Origin: Chitinophaga sp. Ak27
GTDB lineage: Bacteria > Bacteroidota > Bacteroidia > Chitinophagales > Chitinophagaceae
Length of the DNA stretch: 64,000 nucleotides
Direction: 5' to 3'
NCBI RefSeq assembly: GCF_012726295.1
Contig: NZ_JABAOB010000011.1
Location: 186,001 to 250,000, forward strand
The notes under the pieces were generated by a model. It ran no database searches. It was not told where the DNA came from and was given only the letters and a program-made list of their open reading frames with translations. Made by a program: the position numbers and the translations under genes. Positions 17,698-25,337 of the stretch are shown here, piece after piece; the first letter of the stretch is position 1; each line of letters begins with the position of its first letter.

Positions 17698-18885
17698 ATG
17701 CACCTGATTACTAAAGCCGGACTGGCCTTGGCTGCCGTCGCATGCCTGGCCGTGACCTTTCATGGCTGTAAGCCTCTCAAAGCATTCTATACGTTCCCGG
17801 AATACCGCGGCGGTCATCACTTCCACTATGCTGCTCCCGCTTATGATCCTGCGAGAAAGACCATTTTCATTGTGGCAGACAACCGGGGTACTGAACTATT
17901 TGATATGATGGCGCCTTTTTATCTTTTCCAGGCTACCGGGAAAGCTAATGTGTTTGTTGTAGCGCCGGAAAAAAAACCGGTGATACTACGTAAAGGGCTA
18001 TACGTATTACCGCATCTTAGTTTTCCGGAGACGGCACTTCTGCCGCAAAAGCCGGACGTACTGGTCGTTCCTGCGCTATCAGCTATGGACCGGCAAGGAC
18101 AAGATAGCACTATCGTGCGTTGGATACAGCAGCAATATACCGATTCAATGCTCCTGCTCTCTGTTTGCCAGGGTTCCCTGACAATGGCTGCCACCGGGTT
18201 GTACCATGATAAACCTATCACTACCCATGCCTCGGAACTGCGGCAAAACCAACAACAGTTTCCCGAGTTGGCCTGGGTGCGAGATACTGGCGTTACCGGA
18301 GCGGGCAATTGTTACAGTACCGCCGGCGTATCCAATGCTGTGGCGGGCAGCCTCGTAGTAATTAAGCGTTTATTCGGTACTGTTATATTGCAGCAAGTCA
18401 TGCAGGATATCGGCTACCCTTATAACGACGTATCCCTGCGTCATCAAAGCCTTGAAGTGAACGGGGCTGCCAAATGGCGCATTGGCCGGAAGATATTTCT
18501 TGGCGCCAACCAGCATGTGGGTGTATGGCTTGCCGACGGCATTAATGAATTACAGCTGGCTGCGATTATGGATACCTATTACCGCACTTTTCCGGCGTCT
18601 ATCCGTTCCTTTTCTGCCGGCAACCGCCCCGTGGTATCGAGGTTCGGGCTTACCCTGATTCCTACGGGCAATACCCGGGAGGACCGGCTGGACGAACTGC
18701 ATGTGCCTGGCCTCCAGGTGGCGGCTGTGGATGAATGCCGGCAGCGAAACCCTCATTTACAGATCATTCCTTACGATACCACTGGCCGCCGGTATACGAT
18801 CGACGTTTGTCTGGACCGTATACGCCAGCAGTATGGGGCTTCTTTTGCCCGTGTGGTAGAGCGGATGCTGGATTACCAGCCCTGA
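17698..18885 (+). CDS. Exported DJ-1/PfpI-family protein, apparently two PfpI units in tandem
   Basis: 395 residues with an N-terminal hydrophobic signal; FHGC near residue 24 could be a weak lipobox. Residues about 53-215 are a complete DJ-1/PfpI domain with the elbow cysteine in LLSVCQGSLTMAATGL (Cys157) followed by ITTH, closely paralleling ICSVCNAAF...CTTH of the upstream regulator. Residues about 270-395 begin again with a PfpI-like pattern (VGVWLADGINELQLAAIMDT, then RPVVSRFGLTLIPTG) but I see no second elbow cysteine, so this looks like a degenerate or truncated second unit. It is probably co-transcribed with the GlxA-like gene. Enzymatic activity (amidase, glyoxalase or chaperone) cannot be assigned. 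Confidence 0.65.
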   Translation: MHLITKAGLALAAVACLAVTFHGCKPLKAFYTFPEYRGGHHFHYAAPAYDPARKTIFIVADNRGTELFDMMAPFYLFQATGKANVFVVAPEKKPVILRKGLYVLPHLSFPETALLPQKPDVLVVPALSAMDRQGQDSTIVRWIQQQYTDSMLLLSVCQGSLTMAATGLYHDKPITTHASELRQNQQQFPELAWVRDTGVTGAGNCYSTAGVSNAVAGSLVVIKRLFGTVILQQVMQDIGYPYNDVSLRHQSLEVNGAAKWRIGRKIFLGANQHVGVWLADGINELQLAAIMDTYYRTFPASIRSFSAGNRPVVSRFGLTLIPTGNTREDRLDELHVPGLQVAAVDECRQRNPHLQIIPYDTTGRRYTIDVCLDRIRQQYGASFARVVERMLDYQP

Positions 18886-18924
18886 CCTTTTTCCTCCCTA
18901 ACACTGCTTCCCGGATGCCGGCAT

Positions 18925-18948
18925 CTATTCAATAATTTTGTTGAATAG
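18925..18948 (+). promoter_or_regulatory. Perfect inverted repeat, candidate ArsR-family operator overlapping the promoter
   Basis: CTATTCAA (18925-18932), 8 bases, TTGAATAG (18941-18948). The likely Bacteroidota promoter is TTTG (18937-18940), 20 bases, TACATTCG (18961-18968), close to the TTTG/TAnnTTTG consensus. The -33 element therefore sits inside the palindrome, and a bound repressor would block it. The ArsR-rhodanese gene in the operon is the obvious candidate binder. Confidence 0.6.
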
Positions 18949-18983
18949 TTAAATATCCCCTACATTCGTCAAAAAAAGAGCTT

Positions 18984-19418
18984 ATGAAGTATTTCTCTTT
19001 GTTGATGATTGGGTTAATAGCCTGTATACAGGGCTTATCAGCACAACAAAAAGTGGAGCCCTGGACGCCTGCACAATTAATGGCCCCAGCGGTATTGGCA
19101 GATGCCATTACCCATCAGAAAGATGGTAACCTGCTGATCTTATCCGTGGGTCCGGGCGCTATTATCAAAAACAGTATTGACATAGGGCCTGCATCAGATG
19201 CAGAAAGTTTAGCCAAGCTAAAAAAGGTATTGAAGACCACCGACAAAAATAAAGAAGTGGTAATCTACTGTGGTTGCTGCCCATTTGATAAATGCCCGAA
19301 TGTTCGTCCTGCATTTAAAACGTTGACCGAAATGGGTTTCAAACAAGCGAGACTATTGAACATTGAAAAGAACGTGAAAGTGAACTGGATCGATCAACAT
19401 TATCCTACGCAAAAATAA
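18984..19418 (+). CDS. Exported rhodanese-like protein with a cysteine-rich active loop
   Basis: 144 residues with a signal peptide (about 1-20, GLSAQQ). The rhodanese-like fold ends its central strand in YCGCCPFDKCPN, placing Cys96, Cys98, Cys99 and Cys104 in the active loop. This is richer in cysteine than the usual single-Cys CxxxxR loop. Rhodaneses carry sulfane sulfur as a persulfide. A periplasmic location suggests sulfur transfer or detoxification outside the cytoplasm. It is first in a three-gene operon, 9 bases ahead of the ArsR-rhodanese gene. The ATG lies about 15-20 bases from the -7 element of the predicted promoter, so the leader is very short. Confidence 0.8.
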   Translation: MKYFSLLMIGLIACIQGLSAQQKVEPWTPAQLMAPAVLADAITHQKDGNLLILSVGPGAIIKNSIDIGPASDAESLAKLKKVLKTTDKNKEVVIYCGCCPFDKCPNVRPAFKTLTEMGFKQARLLNIEKNVKVNWIDQHYPTQK

Positions 19419-19427
19419 TCTGCCAAT

Positions 19428-20090
19428 ATGACGAAGCGGGCGTTTAAGGACAAAGTGTATGGTGAGTTGTCGAAGATCACGAAGGCGATGGGCAATCCCC
19501 ATCGCCTGGAGATCATTGACCTATTGGGGCAAGGTCCTTTTTCCGTGGAGCAGATTGCCAACCATACCGGCATGCCGGTAGCCAATGCTTCCCAGCATTT
19601 GCAGGTATTGAAAAGCGCGAAGCTGGTCAGCATTGCGCGGGATGGTAACTTTATACTATATTCCCTGGCTGGTGAAAACGTGTTTAATGCCTGGGCGGCT
19701 TTGCGTGCGTTGGGCATGGTGTATAACGCTGAAGTAGAAAAAGTGGTGAGTGATTTCCGGAAAGGATACGGCCCTATCGAAAGCATTGATGCCGAGACGC
19801 TGATTGACCTGCTGGAAAAAAATAAAATAATTTTGCTGGATGTACGGCCAGCAGAAGAGTATAACCGGGGCCATATACACCGGGCACTGTGTGCCCCGAT
19901 AGCGGAGCTGAGCAGCATCCTGCAAACATTACCCAAAAGTAAAACCGTGATCGCTTACTGCCGTGGCCCTTTCTGTGTATTTGCCGATGAAGCCGTGAGT
20001 TTGCTGAAGAAAAAAGGCTATAAGGCGCAAAGGTTATCTGAAGGGTTCCCTGACTGGGCTGCGAAGGGTTATCCCATTGCCACCAAATAA
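19428..20090 (+). CDS. ArsR-family regulator fused to a rhodanese domain
   Basis: 220 residues: winged helix-turn-helix at about 12-95 (MGNPHRLEIIDLLGQGPFS, then EQIANHTGMPVANASQHLQV) and a rhodanese domain at about 118-218 (LLDVRPAEEYNRGHI, active loop AYCRGPFC with Cys178 and Cys183). The HTH part has no cysteine at all and lacks the ELCVC metal site of classical ArsR sensors. The only other cysteine is Cys155, so sensing most plausibly runs through the rhodanese cysteines, for example by persulfide formation (inference). It is expected to be a repressor of its own operon through the upstream palindrome. It sits between an exported rhodanese and an MFS transporter. Confidence 0.88.
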   Translation: MTKRAFKDKVYGELSKITKAMGNPHRLEIIDLLGQGPFSVEQIANHTGMPVANASQHLQVLKSAKLVSIARDGNFILYSLAGENVFNAWAALRALGMVYNAEVEKVVSDFRKGYGPIESIDAETLIDLLEKNKIILLDVRPAEEYNRGHIHRALCAPIAELSSILQTLPKSKTVIAYCRGPFCVFADEAVSLLKKKGYKAQRLSEGFPDWAAKGYPIATK

Positions 20091-20103
20091 TCAAGCTGTT
20101 ATC

Positions 20104-21342
20104 GTGGAGATCAAATTGGGATTAAAAGAAAACTGGCAACAATTTGTGTTGCTGGTACTGGTAAACTGCCTCGTGGGAGGCATGGTGGGATTGGAGCGTA
20201 CCGTAGTACCCCTGGTAGGATCAGAAGAATTTAAGGTGGCGTCCGACATTGTTGTATTTTCCTTCATCATTGCCTTCGGCGTGGTGAAAGCATTTACCAA
20301 CCTGGTATCCGGCATATTGGCCGACAAACTAACCCGTAAACGGGTGTTGATATTGGGATGGATCATCGGTTTGCCTGTACCTTTTTTGCTCGCCTGGGGG
20401 CCGTCGTGGAACTGGATTATCCTTGCCAACGTGTTACTGGGTATGAGCCAGGGCTTCACCTGGTCGATGACCGTTAACATGAAAATTGACCTGGTAGGCC
20501 CGAAGAAAAGAGGCCTGGCCATGGGCCTTAATGAAGCCGCCGGTTATGGCGCCGTGGGCTTAACCGCCCTACTCACCGGTTACATAGCGGCACAATATGG
20601 ATTAAGACCTCAACCTTTCTATATCGGTATCGCCTATACGATTCTCGGACTGTTATTGTCTATTTTTATCATTCGCGACACGCGTCCCTATGCTGTGCTG
20701 GAAGCCAGCCAGGTAGCTGTTACTACATCCGGAGAGCGGCCACACCGGCCCAACCTGTGGTGGGTATTTAAAGAAACCAGTATTAAAAATAAAAACCTGT
20801 TTGCCGTATCCCAAGCCGGGCTTATCAACAATCTCAACGATGGTATGTCGTGGGGCGTATTCCCCTTGCTTTTTGTTTCAGCGGGTGTGGGCCTGGAGGG
20901 AATTGGCTGGATAAAAGCTATTTACCCGGTGGTATGGGGTGTGGGGCAGGTAGTAACCGGGCCGCTAACGGATCGTATTGGCCGAAAGCCCTTGATTGTA
21001 TGGGGGATGTTTACCCAGGCAGTGGGCCATGTGGTGATTGGATTGTTGCTCTTTTCCCCTTTTCTTTCCGGCATGATAGGCTCCGTGTTATTAGGTGCTG
21101 GCACTGCCATGGTATATCCTGCGTTGCTCGCGGCAGTGAGCGATGCGGCGCATCCATCCTGGCGGGCGTCTTCCCTGGGGGTTTATAGATTTTGGAGAGA
21201 TATAGGATATGCCGTGGGTGCGGTGATGTCGGGCATTGTAGCGCAGCTGGCGGGACTGGCCTGGGCCGTGCATATTGCGGGGATACTTACTTTTTTGTCG
21301 GGTGTGTGGGTGTTGATGAAGATGAAGGAAGTGCGCGCATAA
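20104..21342 (+). CDS. Major facilitator superfamily transporter
   Basis: About 412 residues with 10-12 hydrophobic helices. The loop after helix 2 carries DKLTRKRVLILGW, matching the MFS signature, and an echo in the second half is DRIGRKPLIVWG. Substrate cannot be read from the sequence. Its place in an ArsR-rhodanese operon suggests efflux or uptake of a sulfur compound or a toxic thiol-reactive solute (inference). No ATG lies at the front. I chose the GTG at 20104, 13 bases after the upstream stop. An in-frame TTG at 20077, overlapping the upstream gene, is the alternative. Confidence 0.8.
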   Translation: MEIKLGLKENWQQFVLLVLVNCLVGGMVGLERTVVPLVGSEEFKVASDIVVFSFIIAFGVVKAFTNLVSGILADKLTRKRVLILGWIIGLPVPFLLAWGPSWNWIILANVLLGMSQGFTWSMTVNMKIDLVGPKKRGLAMGLNEAAGYGAVGLTALLTGYIAAQYGLRPQPFYIGIAYTILGLLLSIFIIRDTRPYAVLEASQVAVTTSGERPHRPNLWWVFKETSIKNKNLFAVSQAGLINNLNDGMSWGVFPLLFVSAGVGLEGIGWIKAIYPVVWGVGQVVTGPLTDRIGRKPLIVWGMFTQAVGHVVIGLLLFSPFLSGMIGSVLLGAGTAMVYPALLAAVSDAAHPSWRASSLGVYRFWRDIGYAVGAVMSGIVAQLAGLAWAVHIAGILTFLSGVWVLMKMKEVRA

Positions 21343-21493
21343 ATCCGATTCTTACCCGTGGTTCCTGCAGTGAGGTTAACAACTGTTTCAGATATCCCAA
21401 AACAAGCTCTATCTGCTCATCATGGCCGGATACATGCTTTTCCATCTGTTCCAGCTTTAATAATATATCCTTATGCGTTAGTATCAGAAGATA
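21341..21493 (-). pseudogene. Remnant of an ORF6N-domain protein (C-terminal end only)
   Basis: Minus-strand translation gives LTHKDILLKLEQMEKHV, then DEQIELVLGYLKQLL and a closing RVRIGF. This is the coiled-coil tail pattern of Bacteroidota ORF6N/KilA-N-type proteins (typically HKDLAxKLExLE, then LKQLL and IGF). An in-frame TAG lies four codons upstream of the TTG codon at 21494-21496, and nothing before it resembles the DNA-binding N-terminal domain. The piece ends exactly at the stop codon of the MFS gene. It is probably a decayed fragment left by loss or transfer of a phage-type gene. Confidence 0.5.
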
Positions 21494-21567
21494 CAACAGG
21501 GCCGGCTACACGCAATATGGCTGGCTGGCAACTATTTTGTAATTTGCCGCTAATAGTACTATCGTGT

Positions 21568-22785
21568 ATGTTAGAATTTAGCAATGAGCAACGGAAATAT
21601 ATCGGTTTGTGCCCTGTTGACCCACAATGGACACGCATCACTTTTCCCAAAGGACTGATCTGTTATTTTGACCAGGATATAATCCGCAAAGCACTTATAC
21701 AAACCGCTACTTCCTATGCGGAATTCGACATAGCTATTGCCACAAGGGAGCGAAGTAAAGTTATTTCTCCCGGAGGTAAGGGTAAAGAAAAACCCATTTC
21801 CGCCATCAACATCAGTAGCTATCCGGGAAGAACAGTGAGTTTCGGAGTAGATATATCGCCAGTGGATGTGCTGCCGGAGATGGCCCAGCATAATGAGCCT
21901 CCACCTGCTTACCAAACCTACTGGAGGTGGAAGATAGGTTCGCAACAACTCGACATCGAAAATAATGCACCGGTATTCAATGGTATGCAGCAATTGGCCG
22001 ATTTCTGGCAGCGACTCCCACAATTTATCCAGAGCTTGCCTGCCGATCACTTGAATAGATTAGCACAACTAAAAGAAAAGAAGGTGGGAAAAACCCGGCC
22101 GATAAAGTTTAAAAGCGGCGACTTTTTTGCCGTGTCCACCCGCTTTAGCCTGTATGGCGATACTATTGAGTATGTATTTGGTCGACACCTCCTGAATATT
22201 TCGGCATTGAGAAAAAGAGAGGTAGTGGATAAAGACCATCACTGGTATGACCTGATGACGGTTGTGCAGCTGGTTACCCTATATGATTTCAGGGCCGATT
22301 CCCTGGCAGTAGATTTGTCACTGGTTCGACAACAGAAAACGCTACCGGCTTTCTATATGATGGATGATACTTTGATGCGCGGGCAATATCCAATCGTCGG
22401 TCATCTGCCCCTGGAGCCTACTGAACTGAATTTCCCGATGCATTATGGCCGTTATGTAGCCTCGGCCAGGAAGGGATACTATTTCGGCTGGGGGCACGCC
22501 ATGGTCGCAGATATATCGCCTGTAGCCATAACAGGCCCCGAAGGAATCGATTTAGATACTGATCTCAGGAATAATGGAGTCTGCTGTGGAGCACCGATAG
22601 ATTTACTGGCCGATTTCAGGAAGGGGCTGCCTCCTTATTATAGGTATACCGACATTAACCATCCAGATAACCTCGCAGTTAAAACAGCCCTTTTCAACAA
22701 CCTCGGGGTACCTGTAAACATTGGTTATGATGATTTTTGCAGGCAATTTGGTGCAAAAAACCGGGTGGAATTGCTGACGTTGTAG
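21568..22785 (+). CDS. Uncharacterised protein, possibly related to Imm26 immunity proteins
   Basis: 405 residues, cytoplasmic, with no signal or membrane segment. I do not recognise the full-length family. Residues about 170-330 contain GDFFAVSTRFSLYGDTIEY, then VFGRHLL, which resembles the opening of Imm26 domains (a GDIFAIPL-type strand followed by a Y/FGR strand). Imm26 proteins are predicted immunity factors for polymorphic toxins. The N-terminal 160 residues are not recognised. The frame is open from 21358, but the ATG at 21568 is chosen because upstream codons overlap the ORF6N remnant and look non-coding. It has no operon partner, being 225 bases after the MFS gene and 207 before the next gene. 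Confidence 0.55.
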   Translation: MLEFSNEQRKYIGLCPVDPQWTRITFPKGLICYFDQDIIRKALIQTATSYAEFDIAIATRERSKVISPGGKGKEKPISAINISSYPGRTVSFGVDISPVDVLPEMAQHNEPPPAYQTYWRWKIGSQQLDIENNAPVFNGMQQLADFWQRLPQFIQSLPADHLNRLAQLKEKKVGKTRPIKFKSGDFFAVSTRFSLYGDTIEYVFGRHLLNISALRKREVVDKDHHWYDLMTVVQLVTLYDFRADSLAVDLSLVRQQKTLPAFYMMDDTLMRGQYPIVGHLPLEPTELNFPMHYGRYVASARKGYYFGWGHAMVADISPVAITGPEGIDLDTDLRNNGVCCGAPIDLLADFRKGLPPYYRYTDINHPDNLAVKTALFNNLGVPVNIGYDDFCRQFGAKNRVELLTL

Positions 22786-22992
22786 TACAATAGCGAACAC
22801 ATCAATCGTTCTTATCATGCGCCCTGCGCGCAATGATTTGAGTATTAGCACTGTTACAACAATTTACTACGGCACATTATGAATTTAAATGCCTATATTT
22901 AACGTGGTGATGATGATTTGCTACAGGAGACAAGCTTCCTGACAATGCAGCAGCACCTACTATTCATACACAATTAATGTCGCTGGCAAAGT

Positions 22993-23868
22993 ATGCGCGT
23001 CGCCCACTTGATCCTTACCTACACTGATCCGCATCAAACGGAAAGGATGATCAAAAGATTATCCCACCAGAATTTTGACTTCTATATCCACGTAGATAAA
23101 AAGTTTGATATACAGCCACATTTATATTTGGGATCATTACCTAATGTATATTTCATACAGAACCGGCAAAAGGTTACGTGGGCCGCATTCAGTACTGTAT
23201 TAGCTACTTTTGCCTGTATCCGGGAAATTGCAGCAACGGGAATACACTACGATTTTATCAACTTCCTGAGTGGCCAGGACTACCCGATTAAATCGGCTGA
23301 TTACATCAACGATTTCCTGGAAGCGCACCGGGGAAAGGAATTTATAACCTGCCGGGACATTATAAACGACTGGAAAGAAGGGTGGATCCGGCTAAGAAAA
23401 TATTACCTGACAGCGTTTAATTTTCCAGGGAAATATAGCCTGGAAAACCTGATCAATAAAATATTCCCGAGAAAAAAAATCCCTTACGGACTACACCCCT
23501 ACGGAGGTTCCATGTTCTGGATGCTAAGCCCCGAGGCTGCGTTGTATGTAGTCAACAGGGTAATAGCTGATAGAAAGCTCCGGCACTTCTTTTTCTTCAG
23601 CTGGGCGAGTGATGAGGTCGTTTTTCAGACGATATTGATGAACTCTCCCTACCGGGACAAAATTATTAACAACAGCTATCGTTATATAGATTGGTCGCGG
23701 GGTGGCGCAAATCCCAAAGTGCTGAATGCCAGCGATGCTAAAAAGTTACTGCAATCCGACATGCTTTTTGCACGCAAGTTTAACATGACGAAGAGCCCGG
23801 AAATTCTTGATATCATTGATGAATATATACCGACCGATGGCAAAATTAATTCATATAAAAACATTTAA
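22993..23868 (+). CDS. Core-2/I-branching (GT14-type) glycosyltransferase
   Basis: 291 residues. The N-terminus MRVAHLILTYTDPHQTERM, then FDFYIHVDKK, with FINFLSGQDYPIKS and YGGSMFWMLSPEAALYV, is the pattern of the Branch / beta-1,6-N-acetylglucosaminyltransferase family (GT14). The bacterial members are often xylosyl- or GlcNAc-transferases acting on surface glycans. No membrane helix is evident. The following gene's ATG lies 32 bases before this stop, so the two overlap and are probably translated together. It appears to head a short sugar-decoration operon. Confidence 0.85.
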   Translation: MRVAHLILTYTDPHQTERMIKRLSHQNFDFYIHVDKKFDIQPHLYLGSLPNVYFIQNRQKVTWAAFSTVLATFACIREIAATGIHYDFINFLSGQDYPIKSADYINDFLEAHRGKEFITCRDIINDWKEGWIRLRKYYLTAFNFPGKYSLENLINKIFPRKKIPYGLHPYGGSMFWMLSPEAALYVVNRVIADRKLRHFFFFSWASDEVVFQTILMNSPYRDKIINNSYRYIDWSRGGANPKVLNASDAKKLLQSDMLFARKFNMTKSPEILDIIDEYIPTDGKINSYKNI

Positions 23869-24208
23869 AGACGATAGAGGATCATTAACAGTATTGGACG
23901 ACGTGGTGCCCTTCCAGATAAAAAGGTTATTTTATATTTACTCCGTAGATAACTCTTCGAGGGGAGGCCATCGCCACCATACTACCGAACAAGCGGCCAT
24001 CTGTATCCAGGGTTCCTGCCAGATCAGCAATCATAACAGTAAAATCACGGAGGAGTTTGTGTTGGACAGTCCTGATAAATGCCTGTTGTTAATGCCTGAA
24101 GACTGGCATGTCATGCATAGTTTTTCGCCGGATGCCATCCTGTTAGTGTTGGCATCTACGTCCTTTGACCCAAAAGACTATATTTATGAGCCATATGATG
24201 CCATATGA
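23837..24208 (+). CDS. fdtA: FdtA/QdtA-like dTDP-4-keto-6-deoxyglucose 3,4-ketoisomerase
   Basis: 123 residues forming a single cupin. DDRGSLTVLDD near the N-terminus, the paired histidines in GGHRHHTTEQ and the C-terminal EDWHVMHSFSPDAILLVLAS match the WxcM-like FdtA/QdtA family, which moves the keto group of dTDP-4-keto-6-deoxyglucose from C4 to C3. FdtA gives the galacto product and QdtA the gluco product. I cannot separate them by eye, so the symbol is provisional. Start ATG at 23837 chosen by homology to the usual short N-terminus. The aminotransferase for the next step follows 28 bases later. Confidence 0.82.
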   Translation: MAKLIHIKTFKDDRGSLTVLDDVVPFQIKRLFYIYSVDNSSRGGHRHHTTEQAAICIQGSCQISNHNSKITEEFVLDSPDKCLLLMPEDWHVMHSFSPDAILLVLASTSFDPKDYIYEPYDAI

Positions 24209-24236
24209 ACAACCGTCTACTCAAAAGCATGGCGCT

Positions 24237-25337
24237 ATGAGCTATGCCATTCCTTACGAAAATCTGAAGCGGCTCAACCATCCTTTTGAAGAGCAATTCA
24301 AGCAGCAACTGGCACATGTCCTGGAAAAAGGCTGGTATATCCTGGGTGAAGAGGTAACCCGTTTTGAAGAAGAATTTGCCGACTTTCACGGCTCAGCATA
24401 TGTAGTAGGCGTTGCCAACGGCCTCGATGCCCTGATCCTTTCCCTCCAGTGTTGCGGCTTTGAAAAAGGCAGCGAAGTTATTGTTCCGTCCAATACCTAC
24501 ATTGCCACCATTCTTTCTATCATTCACTGCGGACTGGTGCCGGTGTTAGCCGAACCAGCCACAAACACCTATAATATAGATCCTGCCGCTATTGAATCCC
24601 TGATTACGCCCAAAACGGCGGCCATCATGGTGGTACATTTATACGGACAATGCTGCAATATGGGACCGGTTATGGATATAGCCACCCAGCATGGCCTTAA
24701 AGTAATTGAAGATTGTGCCCAGGCACATGGCGCCCGGTACAAACAACAACTCGCTGGCACCTTCGGCGACTTTGGCGCTTTCAGCTTCTATCCTACCAAA
24801 AACCTGGGCGCCCTCGGCGATGCCGGCGCCATTATTTGTAAATCCAAAGCCGACTACCTGAAACTCCGGCAGCTCCGGAACTATGGCTCAGAAAAAAAAT
24901 ATCATAACGGCGTTATCGGGTATAACTCGCGGCTCGATGAACTACAGGCAGCCTTCCTGAGAATTAAACTCCCTGCGCTTAACAGCATCAACGAACATAA
25001 AAGAAAACTGGCGGCTATTTATACTGCCGGCCTGGATAATCAGTTTATAAAACCTGTAGTGGACCCAGACTATTTTCACGTCTATCATATCTATAATGTG
25101 CTCCATTCCAAAAGGGATGAGCTAAAAAAATACCTGGCTGATCACCATATCGCTACGGATATTCATTACCCCGTAGCGCCGCATGACCAGCCAGCATTGA
25201 AGGGACACCTTCATCATTACCATTATCCCATTGCTACCCGGATTCATCAGCAAACCTTAAGTCTCCCCTGCTCTGTTATCCATACAGAAGAGGAGATTCG
25301 ACACGTTGTAGCTGTTATGAATCAATTCCCCGGATAA
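24237..25337 (+). CDS. fdtB: DegT/DnrJ/EryC1-family sugar aminotransferase, FdtB-like
   Basis: 366 residues, fold-type I PLP enzyme. The N-terminus IPYENLKRLNHPF, the PLP lysine in FSFYPTKNLGALGD (Lys188) and EDCAQAHGA are diagnostic for sugar aminotransferases of the DegT/DnrJ/EryC1 group. Following an FdtA-like isomerase, it most likely aminates C3 to give dTDP-3-amino-3,6-dideoxyhexose for a surface polysaccharide or S-layer glycan. Possible earlier ATGs (24186, 24195, 24198) would add a short tail. The 24237 ATG matches the usual family N-terminus. Its last 16 bases overlap the convergent fusion gene. The RmlA/RmlB genes needed to make the precursor are not in this window, nor is an obvious N-acyltransferase. 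Confidence 0.82.
   Translation: MSYAIPYENLKRLNHPFEEQFKQQLAHVLEKGWYILGEEVTRFEEEFADFHGSAYVVGVANGLDALILSLQCCGFEKGSEVIVPSNTYIATILSIIHCGLVPVLAEPATNTYNIDPAAIESLITPKTAAIMVVHLYGQCCNMGPVMDIATQHGLKVIEDCAQAHGARYKQQLAGTFGDFGAFSFYPTKNLGALGDAGAIICKSKADYLKLRQLRNYGSEKKYHNGVIGYNSRLDELQAAFLRIKLPALNSINEHKRKLAAIYTAGLDNQFIKPVVDPDYFHVYHIYNVLHSKRDELKKYLADHHIATDIHYPVAPHDQPALKGHLHHYHYPIATRIHQQTLSLPCSVIHTEEEIRHVVAVMNQFPG

Noticed and set aside
21358..21567. N-terminal extension of the 405-residue gene by 70 codons
   Set aside because: The extension overlaps the minus-strand ORF6N remnant and its translation looks like non-coding sequence; the ATG at 21568 is a better start.
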